Below, piece by piece: positions 20,634-28,851 of a stretch of DNA of 39,587 nucleotides; the first letter of the stretch is position 1, and each line of letters opens with the position of its first letter. The position numbers were made by a program, and so were the translations under genes. The stretch covers positions 1 to 39,587 of IMG/VR virus record IMGVR_UViG_3300047318_000136. The stretch is one strand, 5' to 3'. The notes under the pieces were generated by a model. The model was not told where the DNA came from. It saw only the letters and a program-made list of their open reading frames with translations, and did no database searches. The stretch is from a virus.

Positions 20634-21047
20634 ATGAACTGGAAGGAGTCATACAACGACATATGCGCCGAATTGCAGATGATGAAACTGAGGGAGTTCG
20701 AACTTCGGAAGCAATGGGAGAATGCCCACAAAGCGGTTAAGGAAGGCAAACTACCTTCAAGCATCTACTGCCATATAGATCTGGTAAAGGGACTGGAACT
20801 GTATGATGCAGCTGCTGAAAAGCTAAACGAATGTGTGGATGAAGTAATGAGGCTGGAAGGCGTAAAGCGTCAGTATGAATCATACATGGATCAATTCACC
20901 GGACTGAACAATGTAATATTGTCCAAACGTGCGCAGGGCTACAGCCTGAAAGAAATTGCTGCACATACGGGACATTCCTACGGATATATCCGAAATAAAA
21001 TGGCTCAACATGACAAAGTAGTGACAACAAGTGCAAAGGCATCGTGA
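20634..21047 (+). CDS. HTH regulator, candidate late-gene activator, 137 aa
   Basis: The C-terminus carries a sigma-region-4-like HTH (VILSKRAQGYSLKEIAAHTG HSYGYIRNKMA in two pieces). The N-terminal 100 residues are helical with a heptad-like pattern. Proteins of this layout (ArpU or sigma-like phage proteins) stand just before the terminase genes of Gram-positive phages and switch on late transcription. GGGGGG lies upstream of ATG 20634. The activator role is inferred from position and HTH only. Confidence 0.65.
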   Translation: MNWKESYNDICAELQMMKLREFELRKQWENAHKAVKEGKLPSSIYCHIDLVKGLELYDAAAEKLNECVDEVMRLEGVKRQYESYMDQFTGLNNVILSKRAQGYSLKEIAAHTGHSYGYIRNKMAQHDKVVTTSAKAS

Positions 21048-21063
21048 TATTATAGTAGTATGA

Positions 21064-21109
21064 GGAATTGGCGATCAGTGACCCGGGGACTGCCCCTATC
21101 GCCGATTCC
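21064..21109 (+). ncRNA. long hairpin upstream of the tRNA
   Basis: GGAAT (21064-21068) pairs with ATTCC (21105-21109), GGCGAT (21070-21075) with ATCGCC (21098-21103) and GGGG (21085-21088) with CCCC (21093-21096): 15 base pairs with a bulge. An alternative inner pairing CAGT/ACTG is possible. No coding potential that I believe. It may be a processing or regulatory structure of the tRNA transcript. Confidence 0.5.
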
Positions 21110-21140
21110 CATCACTTGGATGATTCACTTCCACACCTTG

Positions 21141-21160
21141 GCGCTGGCTTCGGCTGGCGC
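21141..21160 (+). ncRNA. UUCG-capped hairpin directly before the tRNA
   Basis: GCGCTGGC pairs with GCTGGCGC around a TTCG tetraloop closed by C-G, with two G-U pairs in the stem. It ends 8 bases before the tRNA 5' end. The few T (TACATTTT) make it a poor terminator; a 5'-processing signal is an alternative. Confidence 0.5.
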
Positions 21161-21168
21161 TACATTTT

Positions 21169-21240
21169 GCTCCATTAACTCAGTGGCAGAGAAGGCGCCT
21201 TATATGCGTCTAGTCGGTGGTTCGATTCCATCATGGAGTA
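21169..21240 (+). tRNA. tRNA-Ile (anticodon UAU)
   Basis: All four arms fold. Acceptor GCTCCAT/ATGGAGT with a G-U first pair; D arm ACTC/GAGA with an AGTGGCA loop (one A-A mismatch); anticodon stem GGCGC/GCGTC with loop CTTATAT (anticodon 21201-21203 reads UAU); 5-base variable loop; T arm GGTGG/CCATC with loop TTCGATT; discriminator A at 21240. No CCA is encoded. It would decode AUA directly, which hosts of this type usually read with lysidine-modified tRNA-Ile(CAU). Confidence 0.85.
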
Positions 21241-21438
21241 CTCTTTTAGCAACAACCACACACCGCGAAAGGGACAGACTCACCCCTAGTGGTGGTGTGG
21301 ATATGCATATATGATTGGGACTGTGCTTACACGGGCCTAATTAAACACAGCAGCCCCAGCGGACCGGGGATATGAGGAAGGCAAAGTTAGGACCGTCCCT
21401 ATGCTGGCTCGGGTTATCCAGTACAGAGTATCAGAGAG
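21241..21438 (+). other. structured non-coding stretch after the tRNA
   Basis: No convincing ORF. Several dyads can form: CCACAC/GTGTGG (21256-21261 with 21295-21300), CTGTG/CACAG (21321-21325 with 21346-21350) and CCAGC/GCTGG (21356-21360 with 21403-21407). It precedes a clear terminator, so it belongs to the tRNA-bearing transcript. Confidence 0.4.
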
Positions 21439-21468
21439 AGTGGCGGAAACGCTGCTCTTTTTGTTTTA
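21439..21468 (+). terminator. Rho-independent terminator before the late genes
   Basis: AGTGGCG (21439-21445) pairs with CGCTGCT (21450-21456) around a GAAA tetraloop, followed by CTTTTTGTTTT. It separates the early/middle transcript with the tRNA from the terminase operon. 21469-21580 shows no clear sigma-A promoter. Confidence 0.8.
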
Positions 21469-21580
21469 TCTCTGCATCGAGTCAGACACATGAAAGCACG
21501 TAAATAAGTTGTTACAGGAATAGCAAGTCTCCGAAAATACGGGGGTTATATCGTAAATACAGCAGAAAGATGGTGAAGTG

Positions 21581-21922
21581 ATGGAAAGTTTATATCTACA
21601 CATTGGAAATGGCGGGGTTAGTTTTATAGCCGGGACGGATTCAGAGGGCAGACTAGCATTACAGATTGAAGCTACACACATGGGTAACACCACCAACAGC
21701 ATGAAGATTTTAACAAACGCAGAGAGTATGACAAAGATCGGGCGAATGTTAATTGAAGCAGCTAAAGAACAACATGAGGTGTATTGCTGCGCAGCCAAGT
21801 GGGATGATCCAGAAAAGGCGCCACAACCTATGAGCAGCGAGCTTACAATATGCGGAGATTCGGAAACGGTCCAACACAAAGGATGGTCTGGCATTCCTTC
21901 GCACAATATGGGGATAGATTAG
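21581..21922 (+). CDS. hypothetical protein before terminase, 113 aa
   Basis: ATG 21581 is preferred over the adjacent GTG 21578. The N-terminus forms a beta-rich segment (ESLYLHIGNGGVSFIAGTDS), followed by a helix (MTKIGRMLIEAAKEQHEVYC) and a loop-rich C-terminus. No family recognised. First gene of the late block, 15 bases before the terminase small subunit, so probably packaging related or regulatory. Confidence 0.55.
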   Translation: MESLYLHIGNGGVSFIAGTDSEGRLALQIEATHMGNTTNSMKILTNAESMTKIGRMLIEAAKEQHEVYCCAAKWDDPEKAPQPMSSELTICGDSETVQHKGWSGIPSHNMGID

Positions 21923-21937
21923 AGGGAGGCGAACACA

Positions 21938-22378
21938 ATGGCAGGAGGCAGACCAAGCAAATACTTCACAAATGTTGAACCGAAACTCCTGCTCATTGAG
22001 GCTTGGGCTAGAGATGGTGTGACAGATGAACAGATAGCAGAAAACCTCGAAGTTGCTTACTCGACATTCAGGACATATAAAGATGACTATCCGGCATTGT
22101 CGGCGGCCTTAAAAAACGGCAAGGAGATAATTGATACGATGGTCGAGAATGCCTTGCTTAAGGCGGCTCTTGGTTATGAGTATGAAGAGGTAAAGGAATC
22201 TGCTGATGGATTTGAGAGATCCACAAAGGTGGCTCACCCCAACACAACGGCGCTTATATTCTGGCTTAAGAATCGCAAGCCGCAGCAGTGGCGTGACAAA
22301 CAAGAGATTGGCCTAGAAGGTGACCTAAACATCAAAGTGTCATTGCCGAAAGGATTGACTGAAGATGCCGACGATTAA
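21938..22378 (+). CDS. terminase small subunit, 146 aa
   Basis: DNA-recognition subunit of the packaging motor. The N-terminal HTH (DGVTDEQIAENLEVAYSTFR TYKDDYPAL in two pieces) is followed by the conserved KNGKEIIDTMVENALLKAAL and AHPNTTALIFWLKNRKPQQW blocks typical of Gram-positive phage TerS. GGGAGG lies upstream of ATG 21938. It overlaps terL by 14 bases. It binds the pac site, which often lies in or near this gene. Confidence 0.9.
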   Translation: MAGGRPSKYFTNVEPKLLLIEAWARDGVTDEQIAENLEVAYSTFRTYKDDYPALSAALKNGKEIIDTMVENALLKAALGYEYEEVKESADGFERSTKVAHPNTTALIFWLKNRKPQQWRDKQEIGLEGDLNIKVSLPKGLTEDADD

Positions 22379-23840
22379 CATCGACTTAACCGAGCTTCCG
22401 ACATTAACCAATGATCGGTTTTATCCACTTTACATGAATAAGGATAGATACTTGGTGCTGATGGGCGGCGGCGGTTCGGGTAAGTCGGTGTTTACGGCCC
22501 AGAAGATCATCTTCCGGCTGCTGACTGAACAGAAGCACCGTATCCTGGTACTACGTAAGGTAGCGAAGACACTGCGGGAATCGGTGTTTATGGAGCTTAA
22601 GAACGCGATATACCGCTGGGGCCTAGAGAAGCTATTCAAGATCCCGAAGGGTACAAGTTCAGAACTACACATCAGCTGCATTAATGGCAACGAGATCCTG
22701 TTTGCTGGGCTGGATAATGTAGAAAAGCTTAAGTCAATTTCAGGTGTGACTAGCGTGTGGATGGAGGAAGCCAGCGAGTGTTCGCCGGAGGACTTCAGGC
22801 AGCTGGACATCCGGTTACGTGGTAAGCACATCAACTACAAACAGACGATGATTACCTTCAACCCAATTGACATCAACCATTGGCTCAAGAAAGAGTTCTT
22901 CGATAACCCCAAGCCAAACGCCACGACGATTCATAGCACATACAAGCACAATAAGTTCCTGGATGACGAGGCTATTAAGGTGCTGGAGGCGTTCAGAGAG
23001 ACGGACCCATACTTCTATCAGGTGTACGCGCTTGGTGAATGGGGAGTGCTTGGCAAAACCATATTCAACGCTCAGAAAGTCAGTGAGCGCATCTCATACC
23101 TTCGTGACCATGATCCATTGGTGCAGCGGGGGTATTTTGTTTATCAGAAAGATGCTGCAGATAAGATCATCGACAGCACCATTAAATGGATTGAGGACGA
23201 CACAGGGTATATCAAGCTATTTGAGCGACCACAACCGCAGACACCTTATGTAATCGGCGGTGACACGGCTGGAGACGGATCAGATAACTTTACAGGCCAA
23301 GTGATCAACAACGTCACAGGCAGGCAATCAGCCGTGTACAAGAACCAGTTTGACGAGGACTTGTACGCAGAGCAGATGTATTGCCTGGGTAGACATTACA
23401 ACTATGCACTGGAGAGCATTGAAACCAACTTCAGCAGCCATCCGGTCAAGGTGCTCAGCCGCCTGGGATATACGAATCAGTACATCCGAGAGCGAGAGGA
23501 TACATTCACCGGATCCATTACCAAGTCTTACGGCTTTCGTACAGATAAACTAACCAGGCCATCAGCCATTGCTGAGCTGGTGAAGATCGTACGTGAGTCG
23601 GTGAACCTTATCAACGATATCGACACGCTGAATGAGATGCTAACCTTTGTACGCAACGAGAAAGGCCGACCACAAGCACAGGAAGGAGCTCATGACGACT
23701 TGATCATGGCCCTTGCGATTGCTTATTACAGCCGAGGACAGCAAGACAGTAGCCTGCTTCAGAAGGCGATAGAAACACCTGTCACACCATTCCCATTCAG
23801 AACAGACGAACCCACCGGAGGCGATTATTTAGCATGGTAG
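22365..23840 (+). CDS. terL: terminase large subunit (Terminase_3, PBSX type), 491 aa
   Basis: ATP-driven packaging motor and nuclease. Walker A GGGGSGKS at 34-41, Walker B VWMEEA at 131-136 with catalytic Glu, coupling motif around TFNP (164-167). The C-terminal RNase H-like nuclease has acidic residues at Asp300 (GGDTAGDG), Glu353 (SIETN) and Asp444/445 (GAHDDLIMALAIAYY). Length and motif order match PBSX-like TerL proteins. Overlaps terS and the next small gene. Confidence 0.96.
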   Translation: MPTINIDLTELPTLTNDRFYPLYMNKDRYLVLMGGGGSGKSVFTAQKIIFRLLTEQKHRILVLRKVAKTLRESVFMELKNAIYRWGLEKLFKIPKGTSSELHISCINGNEILFAGLDNVEKLKSISGVTSVWMEEASECSPEDFRQLDIRLRGKHINYKQTMITFNPIDINHWLKKEFFDNPKPNATTIHSTYKHNKFLDDEAIKVLEAFRETDPYFYQVYALGEWGVLGKTIFNAQKVSERISYLRDHDPLVQRGYFVYQKDAADKIIDSTIKWIEDDTGYIKLFERPQPQTPYVIGGDTAGDGSDNFTGQVINNVTGRQSAVYKNQFDEDLYAEQMYCLGRHYNYALESIETNFSSHPVKVLSRLGYTNQYIREREDTFTGSITKSYGFRTDKLTRPSAIAELVKIVRESVNLINDIDTLNEMLTFVRNEKGRPQAQEGAHDDLIMALAIAYYSRGQQDSSLLQKAIETPVTPFPFRTDEPTGGDYLAW

Positions 23841-24112
23841 AGTGGCCGGAAGAATTTAAAAAGCAGATAAAAGAAAAATATAATCATGAGTTTTTAGGAT
23901 GGGCCAGAGCAAATCCGTTAGGTGATGCAGAAATCCAAGAATGCAAGGAACTAATTTATGAACATGCAAAGGAATCATTGCAAGAAAATGGTGCAGATAT
24001 ATCATCTCTGCAGACAGAGTGGATTGTTAAGGTTTCTCCGTATAATCTTGTAGATCCGTTAGATCAGAGTTTAATGATATGTCTTAACCATGGGGCGGAG
24101 GTACACGGATGA
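23834..24112 (+). CDS. hypothetical protein between terminase and portal, 92 aa
   Basis: Starts inside the end of terL (ATGGTAG). The ribosome site is weak (GGAGGCG about 13 bases away), so it relies on coupling. Helical and acidic (EEFKKQIKEKYNHEFLGWAR, KELIYEHAKESLQENGADIS). Clearly AT-richer than terL and the portal, suggesting later acquisition. Not recognised. Confidence 0.55.
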   Translation: MVEWPEEFKKQIKEKYNHEFLGWARANPLGDAEIQECKELIYEHAKESLQENGADISSLQTEWIVKVSPYNLVDPLDQSLMICLNHGAEVHG

Positions 24113-24294
24113 AGGAAGCAACTGAACTAGGCGAACTGCTAAAGCTGCCAAACCTGGAGGACGAGACAACCGCGCTGATAAATGCGAAGATGCGCGAATT
24201 CATAGGCGAGGTGAAGCCGACACCGCCTGAGATTAAACAGGAAGCAGAAAGCATCTTAGCTGAGTGGCTGGGCGCACAGAAAGAAGGTGAGTAA
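24109..24294 (+). CDS. small hypothetical protein before portal, 61 aa
   Basis: ATGA coupled to the previous gene and directly abutting the portal start. Two helices (EATELGELLKLPNLEDETTA, EIKQEAESILAEWLGAQ) and a proline linker. It may assist portal assembly, by position only. Confidence 0.55.
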   Translation: MKEATELGELLKLPNLEDETTALINAKMREFIGEVKPTPPEIKQEAESILAEWLGAQKEGE

Positions 24295-26031
24295 ATGGCA
24301 AGGGAAGAGCCAACGACTTATGACAAGCTGGCTGGGGAAATCGAAAAGCAATACAAAGAGGGATTAGCATTCCTACGTAAGATGGGATACCTGGACAAGT
24401 GGCCGGAGTACGAGCGATTCAGGGCTGGTGACCAGTGGCCCCCAGCAACACCACGCACCAAAGCATTACCGCGTCCGGTGTTTAACATGATCAAGATGAT
24501 CGAGACGCACAAAGTGGCCAACGTTATGAGTGAGCAAATTAACATGCTGTTCAGCCGTGAAGAGGCAGACGAATCCATGGAAGACGACGAAACTGGCGAC
24601 CTATTCAGCCGTTATTCTGCTGCTACCTGGGAGCGAATCAAACAAGATGACCTCAATGAGGAAGCGCTGGACGTGGGTGCAAACACTGGTACCACGATCA
24701 TGCACTATTACTTTGATGTGAGCATCAAGGGTGGAAAGAAGTTTTCGTTTGTCGGTGAGATGCAGGGCGAAGTGATTGACCCGATTAACATCTTTTTCGG
24801 CAATGAGCAGCAGCGTAACGTACAGAGACAGCCGTACATCATCATATCAAGCCGAGAGTCAGTCAAAAGCGTACGTGCTTATGCCCGGGCAAATGGAATG
24901 TCAACAGAAATGGTATCCCAGATCAAGCCAGACAAGGACACTCAGGATGAAGGATACGACCTCGCGAAGGTTGAGATTGATGATAGCAAGAAGATCGCAG
25001 TCATCACCAAGTACTGGAAGGGCAACGGCGGAAATATCATGTTCTGCAAGGTTGCTGGCGGTATGACAATCAAGAAGCCTACAGACACGATGCTTACCCG
25101 GTACCCTATCGCTGTGATGCAGTGGGAACGCCGTAAGAAGTCCATACGTGGTATAGGCGACACTGAGGGACTTATCCCGAATCAGAAAGCTGTTAACACG
25201 CTGGTCGCCATGCAGATCCTCTCTGTACAGCTCACAGGATGGCCTAAACTGATCTATAAAAAGGGTGCGATTGATCCGAGTAAGATCACCAATGCTCCGG
25301 GTGAAATGATCGAGGATCATCTGCCTGTGGGCCAGGGTGATGGGGCCAAGTACCTCACTCCTGGTAACATCAGCGCGGTGGCTGGCAGTTTGGTAGAGTC
25401 CATATTGACCTACACTCGCCAAATGACCGGGGCTGACGAGGCCGCAACTGGTACTGCACCATCATCTGACCTTAATGCAACGGCTATCATGCTGCTGCAA
25501 AAGGCTTCAGCAATCCCGATTGAGTCCATCAAGCGCCGTTTCTACTCGTTTATTGAGGATATCGGACGCATCTGGGAGGACATTTGGAAGGTGAAGTACA
25601 ATCTGCCGCGTCAAGTCACGCTTAAGGATGATGACGGCGAAGAATACCCGGCCATGTTTGACGGTTCGCAGTACCAGGATGTACCCATGTCGCTCAAAAT
25701 TGATGTCGGTCCATCGTCCACGTACTCGGAATCACTCATGCTGTCTAGCTTGGACAAGGCTCTGGACCGTGGGGACATCGACTATATCCAGTACCTCAAG
25801 TATGCGCCTCACGCTGTGGTGCCGTTTAGGGACCGGTTGATGAAGGAATTGGAAGAGAAGAAGGGCATCATCGGGCAAATGGAGCAGTTGGTCGCATCCA
25901 TGCAGCCGGAGGAAAAGCAAATGTACGATTCGATTCCGCCAGAGCAGCAGTTTGAATTCCTGTATCAGAACCTTCTCGCTCAACAAGCACCGCAAGCAGT
26001 ACCGAATCAACCTACAGCCGTAGGGATGTAA
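24295..26031 (+). CDS. portal protein, podovirus (P22-like) type, 578 aa
   Basis: Dodecameric ring at the packaging vertex. The sequence has the P22-style opening (RFRAGDQWPP, RPVFNMIKMIETHKVANVMS), the ITKYW strand, a central QWERRKKSIRGIGDTEGLIP block, the tunnel-loop region (GADEAATGTAPSSDLNATAI) and a Gln-rich C-terminal helical barrel (QQFEFLYQNLLAQQAPQ). It follows terL as expected. Length of 578 and motif order separate it from the SPP1 and HK97 portal types. Ribosome site GAAGG/GAG just upstream. Confidence 0.85.
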   Translation: MAREEPTTYDKLAGEIEKQYKEGLAFLRKMGYLDKWPEYERFRAGDQWPPATPRTKALPRPVFNMIKMIETHKVANVMSEQINMLFSREEADESMEDDETGDLFSRYSAATWERIKQDDLNEEALDVGANTGTTIMHYYFDVSIKGGKKFSFVGEMQGEVIDPINIFFGNEQQRNVQRQPYIIISSRESVKSVRAYARANGMSTEMVSQIKPDKDTQDEGYDLAKVEIDDSKKIAVITKYWKGNGGNIMFCKVAGGMTIKKPTDTMLTRYPIAVMQWERRKKSIRGIGDTEGLIPNQKAVNTLVAMQILSVQLTGWPKLIYKKGAIDPSKITNAPGEMIEDHLPVGQGDGAKYLTPGNISAVAGSLVESILTYTRQMTGADEAATGTAPSSDLNATAIMLLQKASAIPIESIKRRFYSFIEDIGRIWEDIWKVKYNLPRQVTLKDDDGEEYPAMFDGSQYQDVPMSLKIDVGPSSTYSESLMLSSLDKALDRGDIDYIQYLKYAPHAVVPFRDRLMKELEEKKGIIGQMEQLVASMQPEEKQMYDSIPPEQQFEFLYQNLLAQQAPQAVPNQPTAVGM

Positions 26032-26036
26032 AACAT

Positions 26037-26069
26037 AGGGCTTCCGCTGAGACTGCGGTGGCCCTTTTT
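26037..26069 (+). terminator. terminator-like hairpin after portal
   Basis: AGGGC (26037-26041) pairs with GCCCT (26061-26065) and CCGC (26044-26047) with GCGG (26055-26058); a T run follows. It lies inside the late operon, so it probably lowers rather than stops transcription into scaffold and capsid genes. Confidence 0.75.
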
Positions 26070-26079
26070 ATATACAAAT

Positions 26080-26104
26080 TTGCCCCAACCATAGGGCAAG
26101 GAGG
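26080..26104 (+). promoter_or_regulatory. hairpin overlapping the scaffold ribosome site
   Basis: TTGCCC (26080-26085) pairs with GGGCAA (26094-26099); AAGGAGG (26098-26104) starts in the right arm. Could restrain scaffold translation. Confidence 0.35.
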
Positions 26105-26112
26105 CGTTATAC

Positions 26113-26901
26113 ATGGAAGAAACCGCCAACCATAGCGGCATTGAAAGCATTGAAGCACCTGTCACTGAAGTGACTGAGCCAATAGGAACACCTGAAGGAG
26201 AGTCTTCCCCACCACAGGAAGCGCTAAAAGGGATAAACGTTAAGTACAACAAGGAAGATCGCTTTGTGCCAGAGGATGAGGTACCGAATTGGGTCCAAAA
26301 GGGACTGAATTACGACAAGGTATCTGAAAAAGCCCAACAAGCCGAGCGATATCAGCAATCACTTGACCGTGCTGCACGTTATCACGGTTTCGAAGATCAT
26401 GAAGCATACATTTCTGCAATTGAAACAGCTGAAGAAAATGACCGCATTGCCGCAGAAGCCACACATTTAGGTGTACCGGAAGACGTGATACGAGAGTATG
26501 TGGAGCCACTTAAAACAAAACTCGATCAGTACGAAAAACGTGACTTGGAACGTTCCGAACAGGACGCGCTCCAGAGGGTAGAGGCTAAAATCTCCAGCAT
26601 GGAGAGCGACACTGCCAACTATCCAAACTTTGCACAGCACAAGATGGACGTCATCAACCTTGCCGCAGCCAAAGGCTACAGCTTGGACGATGCCTATAAG
26701 CTCCTTACTTACGACACGCGGGTAACTACCGCATCGCAACAGGCCCAGCAGGAGGCCATACGAAGACTGCAACAAAACGCCGACAGCTCAACAGGCGCAT
26801 TGGGCGCTGACGCACCAGAGCAAGCCACAGGTTATATGGCAATGTCTCCGGCAGAGCGTAAAGCGTTCCGTGAAGCCCAAAAGCGCGGACGACCATACTA
26901 A
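26113..26901 (+). CDS. scaffold protein, 262 aa
   Basis: Typical scaffold composition: an acidic and proline-rich N-terminus (EAPVTEVTEPIGTPEGESSP), a KYNKEDRFVPEDEVPNWVQK block as in N4-gp56-linked scaffolds, a long helical Q/E/R-rich middle and a basic C-terminal helix (SPAERKAFREAQKRGRPY) that would bind the capsid protein. Located directly before the major capsid gene. No protease motif. Confidence 0.8.
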   Translation: MEETANHSGIESIEAPVTEVTEPIGTPEGESSPPQEALKGINVKYNKEDRFVPEDEVPNWVQKGLNYDKVSEKAQQAERYQQSLDRAARYHGFEDHEAYISAIETAEENDRIAAEATHLGVPEDVIREYVEPLKTKLDQYEKRDLERSEQDALQRVEAKISSMESDTANYPNFAQHKMDVINLAAAKGYSLDDAYKLLTYDTRVTTASQQAQQEAIRRLQQNADSSTGALGADAPEQATGYMAMSPAERKAFREAQKRGRPY

Positions 26902-26915
26902 GGGGATGACTTACC

Positions 26916-27878
26916 ATGGCAACATCAGTACAAGGATATAACGCAACAGCCGGAGTAAACGCACTTACAACGGAACAACATACGTATTTCCAGGACGAAA
27001 TGCTTGACCGGCTTACTCCAGAATTGGTTTGGACGGAATATGGTGAAAAGAAAACCATTCCTAACCGCAAGGGTTCCACAACCAACTTCCGCCGTCTGAA
27101 CTCTCTGGCAGTATCCACGACAGCGCTGACTGAAGGTGTGACGCCAGACGGTGTAAACCTGGATATCGTAGCTATCACAGCTACTGTGTCTGAATATGGT
27201 TCGTGGACAAAGATTTCCGAATTCATTAACATGACCGGGTTTGACCCGATTTTGACTGAGGCTTCTGGTCTTATGGGTGAGAATGCTGGTGAATCTATAA
27301 ATGTGATTACACGCGACATTCTGGCCGCAGGAACAAACGTAGTATACGCTAATGGGAAAGCTTCTCGGGTTCTGGTAGCTGCTACAGACAAGATCACAGC
27401 AGCCGATATTCTTAAGGTGCGTCGCGCCATGAAGCGCAACAAGGTCAAACCGGTCAAATTGCCAGGCGGTGGATCTGGTTTTGTGGCTCTGGTTCACACG
27501 GATGTGGCGATGGACCTAATGTCCACACAAGAGTGGAAGGATCAGAATACTTACGTTGACACCAAAAACCGCGAGGAAGGCATGCTAGGCAAGATGTACG
27601 GCATTTACTTCAAAGAGGTTGATGAAGGCGTGAAGTTTGCTGGCGCCGGAGCATCTGCTGCGGACGTATACGGAACTATCTTCCTGGGACGCGGTGCTTA
27701 TGGTCTGCCGGACATTGGCGGCAGCATGAAACCTGAAATCATCGTACACCCTGCCGGATCTGCTGGATCTGCTGACCCACTGAATCAATTCAATACCGTA
27801 GCTTGGAAGTGTGCTTTCACCGTGGTACGTCTGCAAGAACTCGCAATCGTCCGTTACGAATCTGGAGCATCCGTATAA
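26916..27878 (+). CDS. major capsid protein, N4-gp56 family, 320 aa
   Basis: HK97-fold capsid subunit. The N-terminus (NALTTEQHTYFQDEMLDRLT, then KKTIPNRKGSTTNFRRL), the GVTPDGVNLDIVAITATVSEYG block, and the C-terminal LNQFNTVAWKCAFTVVRLQE segment match the N4-gp56 major capsid family. The family is found in podoviruses and some other short-tailed phages. Its terminator lies directly behind the stop codon. Confidence 0.92.
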   Translation: MATSVQGYNATAGVNALTTEQHTYFQDEMLDRLTPELVWTEYGEKKTIPNRKGSTTNFRRLNSLAVSTTALTEGVTPDGVNLDIVAITATVSEYGSWTKISEFINMTGFDPILTEASGLMGENAGESINVITRDILAAGTNVVYANGKASRVLVAATDKITAADILKVRRAMKRNKVKPVKLPGGGSGFVALVHTDVAMDLMSTQEWKDQNTYVDTKNREEGMLGKMYGIYFKEVDEGVKFAGAGASAADVYGTIFLGRGAYGLPDIGGSMKPEIIVHPAGSAGSADPLNQFNTVAWKCAFTVVRLQELAIVRYESGASV

Positions 27879-27881
27879 TTG

Positions 27882-27902
27882 AGGGGCCTTGTGCCCCTTT
27901 TT
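27882..27902 (+). terminator. terminator after major capsid gene
   Basis: AGGGGC (27882-27887) pairs with GCCCCT (27893-27898), followed by TTTTT. Ends most capsid transcripts and lets a fraction read into the next gene. Confidence 0.8.
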
Positions 27903-27923
27903 AAATTTGAGGAGGAATTAATC

Positions 27924-28220
27924 ATGTCAGCAAAAACAGAACAATCAATGGAGCAAGAAGCAGCAGCGGCGGAACGTAGTGCAGCGCAGCAACTGAAGGA
28001 AATGCCGAAGGTACAAATATTGATCCCCGATGATCCGCAGAATCCTTCTGATAAGGTTGTTCCTATCGGTTTCAATGGTGTGGTCTACACGGTTCCCCGC
28101 GGTATTCCTACAGAGGTTCCGAAGGCAATAGCTGAAATTTGGAATGATTCATACTTACGTACCCGGGCGGCAAACAGTCGCATCGAAAACAGCACCAGCC
28201 AAGAAATCAAAGTGATGTGA
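27924..28220 (+). CDS. hypothetical head-associated protein, 98 aa
   Basis: I chose ATG 27924 with GAGGAGG upstream; the frame extends back to 27879, through the terminator. An alanine/glutamate-rich helix (EQSMEQEAAAAERSAAQQLK) precedes a beta segment (KVQILIPDDPQNPSDKVVPI) and the pattern NGVVYTVPRGIPTEVPKAIA, which is common in small phage head proteins. Probably a decoration or completion protein. A terminator follows. Confidence 0.6.
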   Translation: MSAKTEQSMEQEAAAAERSAAQQLKEMPKVQILIPDDPQNPSDKVVPIGFNGVVYTVPRGIPTEVPKAIAEIWNDSYLRTRAANSRIENSTSQEIKVM

Positions 28221-28224
28221 CTAC

Positions 28225-28246
28225 GGCCCCGCAATGGGGCCTTTTT
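28225..28246 (+). terminator. terminator after head-associated gene
   Basis: GGCCCC (28225-28230) and GGGGCC (28236-28241) form a perfect stem with a 5-base loop and a TTTTT tail. Third such element within the head operon. Confidence 0.8.
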
Positions 28247-28266
28247 GTCTATTAAGGGGTGATACC

Positions 28267-28851
28267 GTGACATTACAGGAAATACTGGACGAAATCGCAG
28301 AGAAATACCCGCATGGTCTGTCCAATGATAGCGTGATCCGTAAGATTAATCAGGTGCAAAATGAATTGTTTCGAACCACATGCCGAGTGAAGTCAATGGC
28401 TATATTCAACTTGAAAGCTGGAATATTCGCCTATTCTTTGCCATTTCCTCGGTCATCTTTGCTAAGTGTAGTAATACAAGGCAGGGAATTTACTTACCAA
28501 GACACCAAACACGATTCAAATGTTCCGTTTTACTACTTTGTTGGAACCACGGGCATTGGAATATATCCCACACCAGAAGAAGATATCGACAATGGAATAT
28601 CCATGTGGTATTACATTTCACCGAGTCCATTAGTATCAACGAACCTTGGCGCTGCACCTGAGTTAGATGCGGATTTTCATTTATTGTTGGTATATGGAGC
28701 TTTGGTTCAGATATGCGAATCCTTCAATGATGTGGCCATGGTCAACAATTACACAAATAAATACAATGGATTGTTAGAAGAATTTCACAAAGCTAATGAT
28801 GAAACACCGGATTACCTTGTCATTGAAGATGTCATGGGGGGGTTGTTATGA
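28267..28851 (+). CDS. head-tail adaptor protein, 194 aa
   Basis: GTG 28267 with AAGGGGTG upstream; the ATG at 28234 lies in the terminator. Starts with a helix pair (TLQEILDEIAEKYPHGLSND), then a beta sandwich and a C-terminal helix bundle with the pattern DADFHLLLVYGALVQICESF and NNYTNKYNGLLEEFHKAND. This resembles P22 gp4 / T7 gp11-type adaptors that bind beneath the portal. Position after the capsid genes fits. Confidence 0.65.
   Translation: MTLQEILDEIAEKYPHGLSNDSVIRKINQVQNELFRTTCRVKSMAIFNLKAGIFAYSLPFPRSSLLSVVIQGREFTYQDTKHDSNVPFYYFVGTTGIGIYPTPEEDIDNGISMWYYISPSPLVSTNLGAAPELDADFHLLLVYGALVQICESFNDVAMVNNYTNKYNGLLEEFHKANDETPDYLVIEDVMGGLL

Noticed and set aside
21060-21314. ORF of 84 codons across the tRNA locus
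   Set aside because: It lacks a ribosome site and reads straight through two hairpins and the tRNA.
25732-26010. Leftward ORFs inside the portal and other late genes
   Set aside because: These are antisense shadows of well-supported genes, with no ribosome sites or domains.
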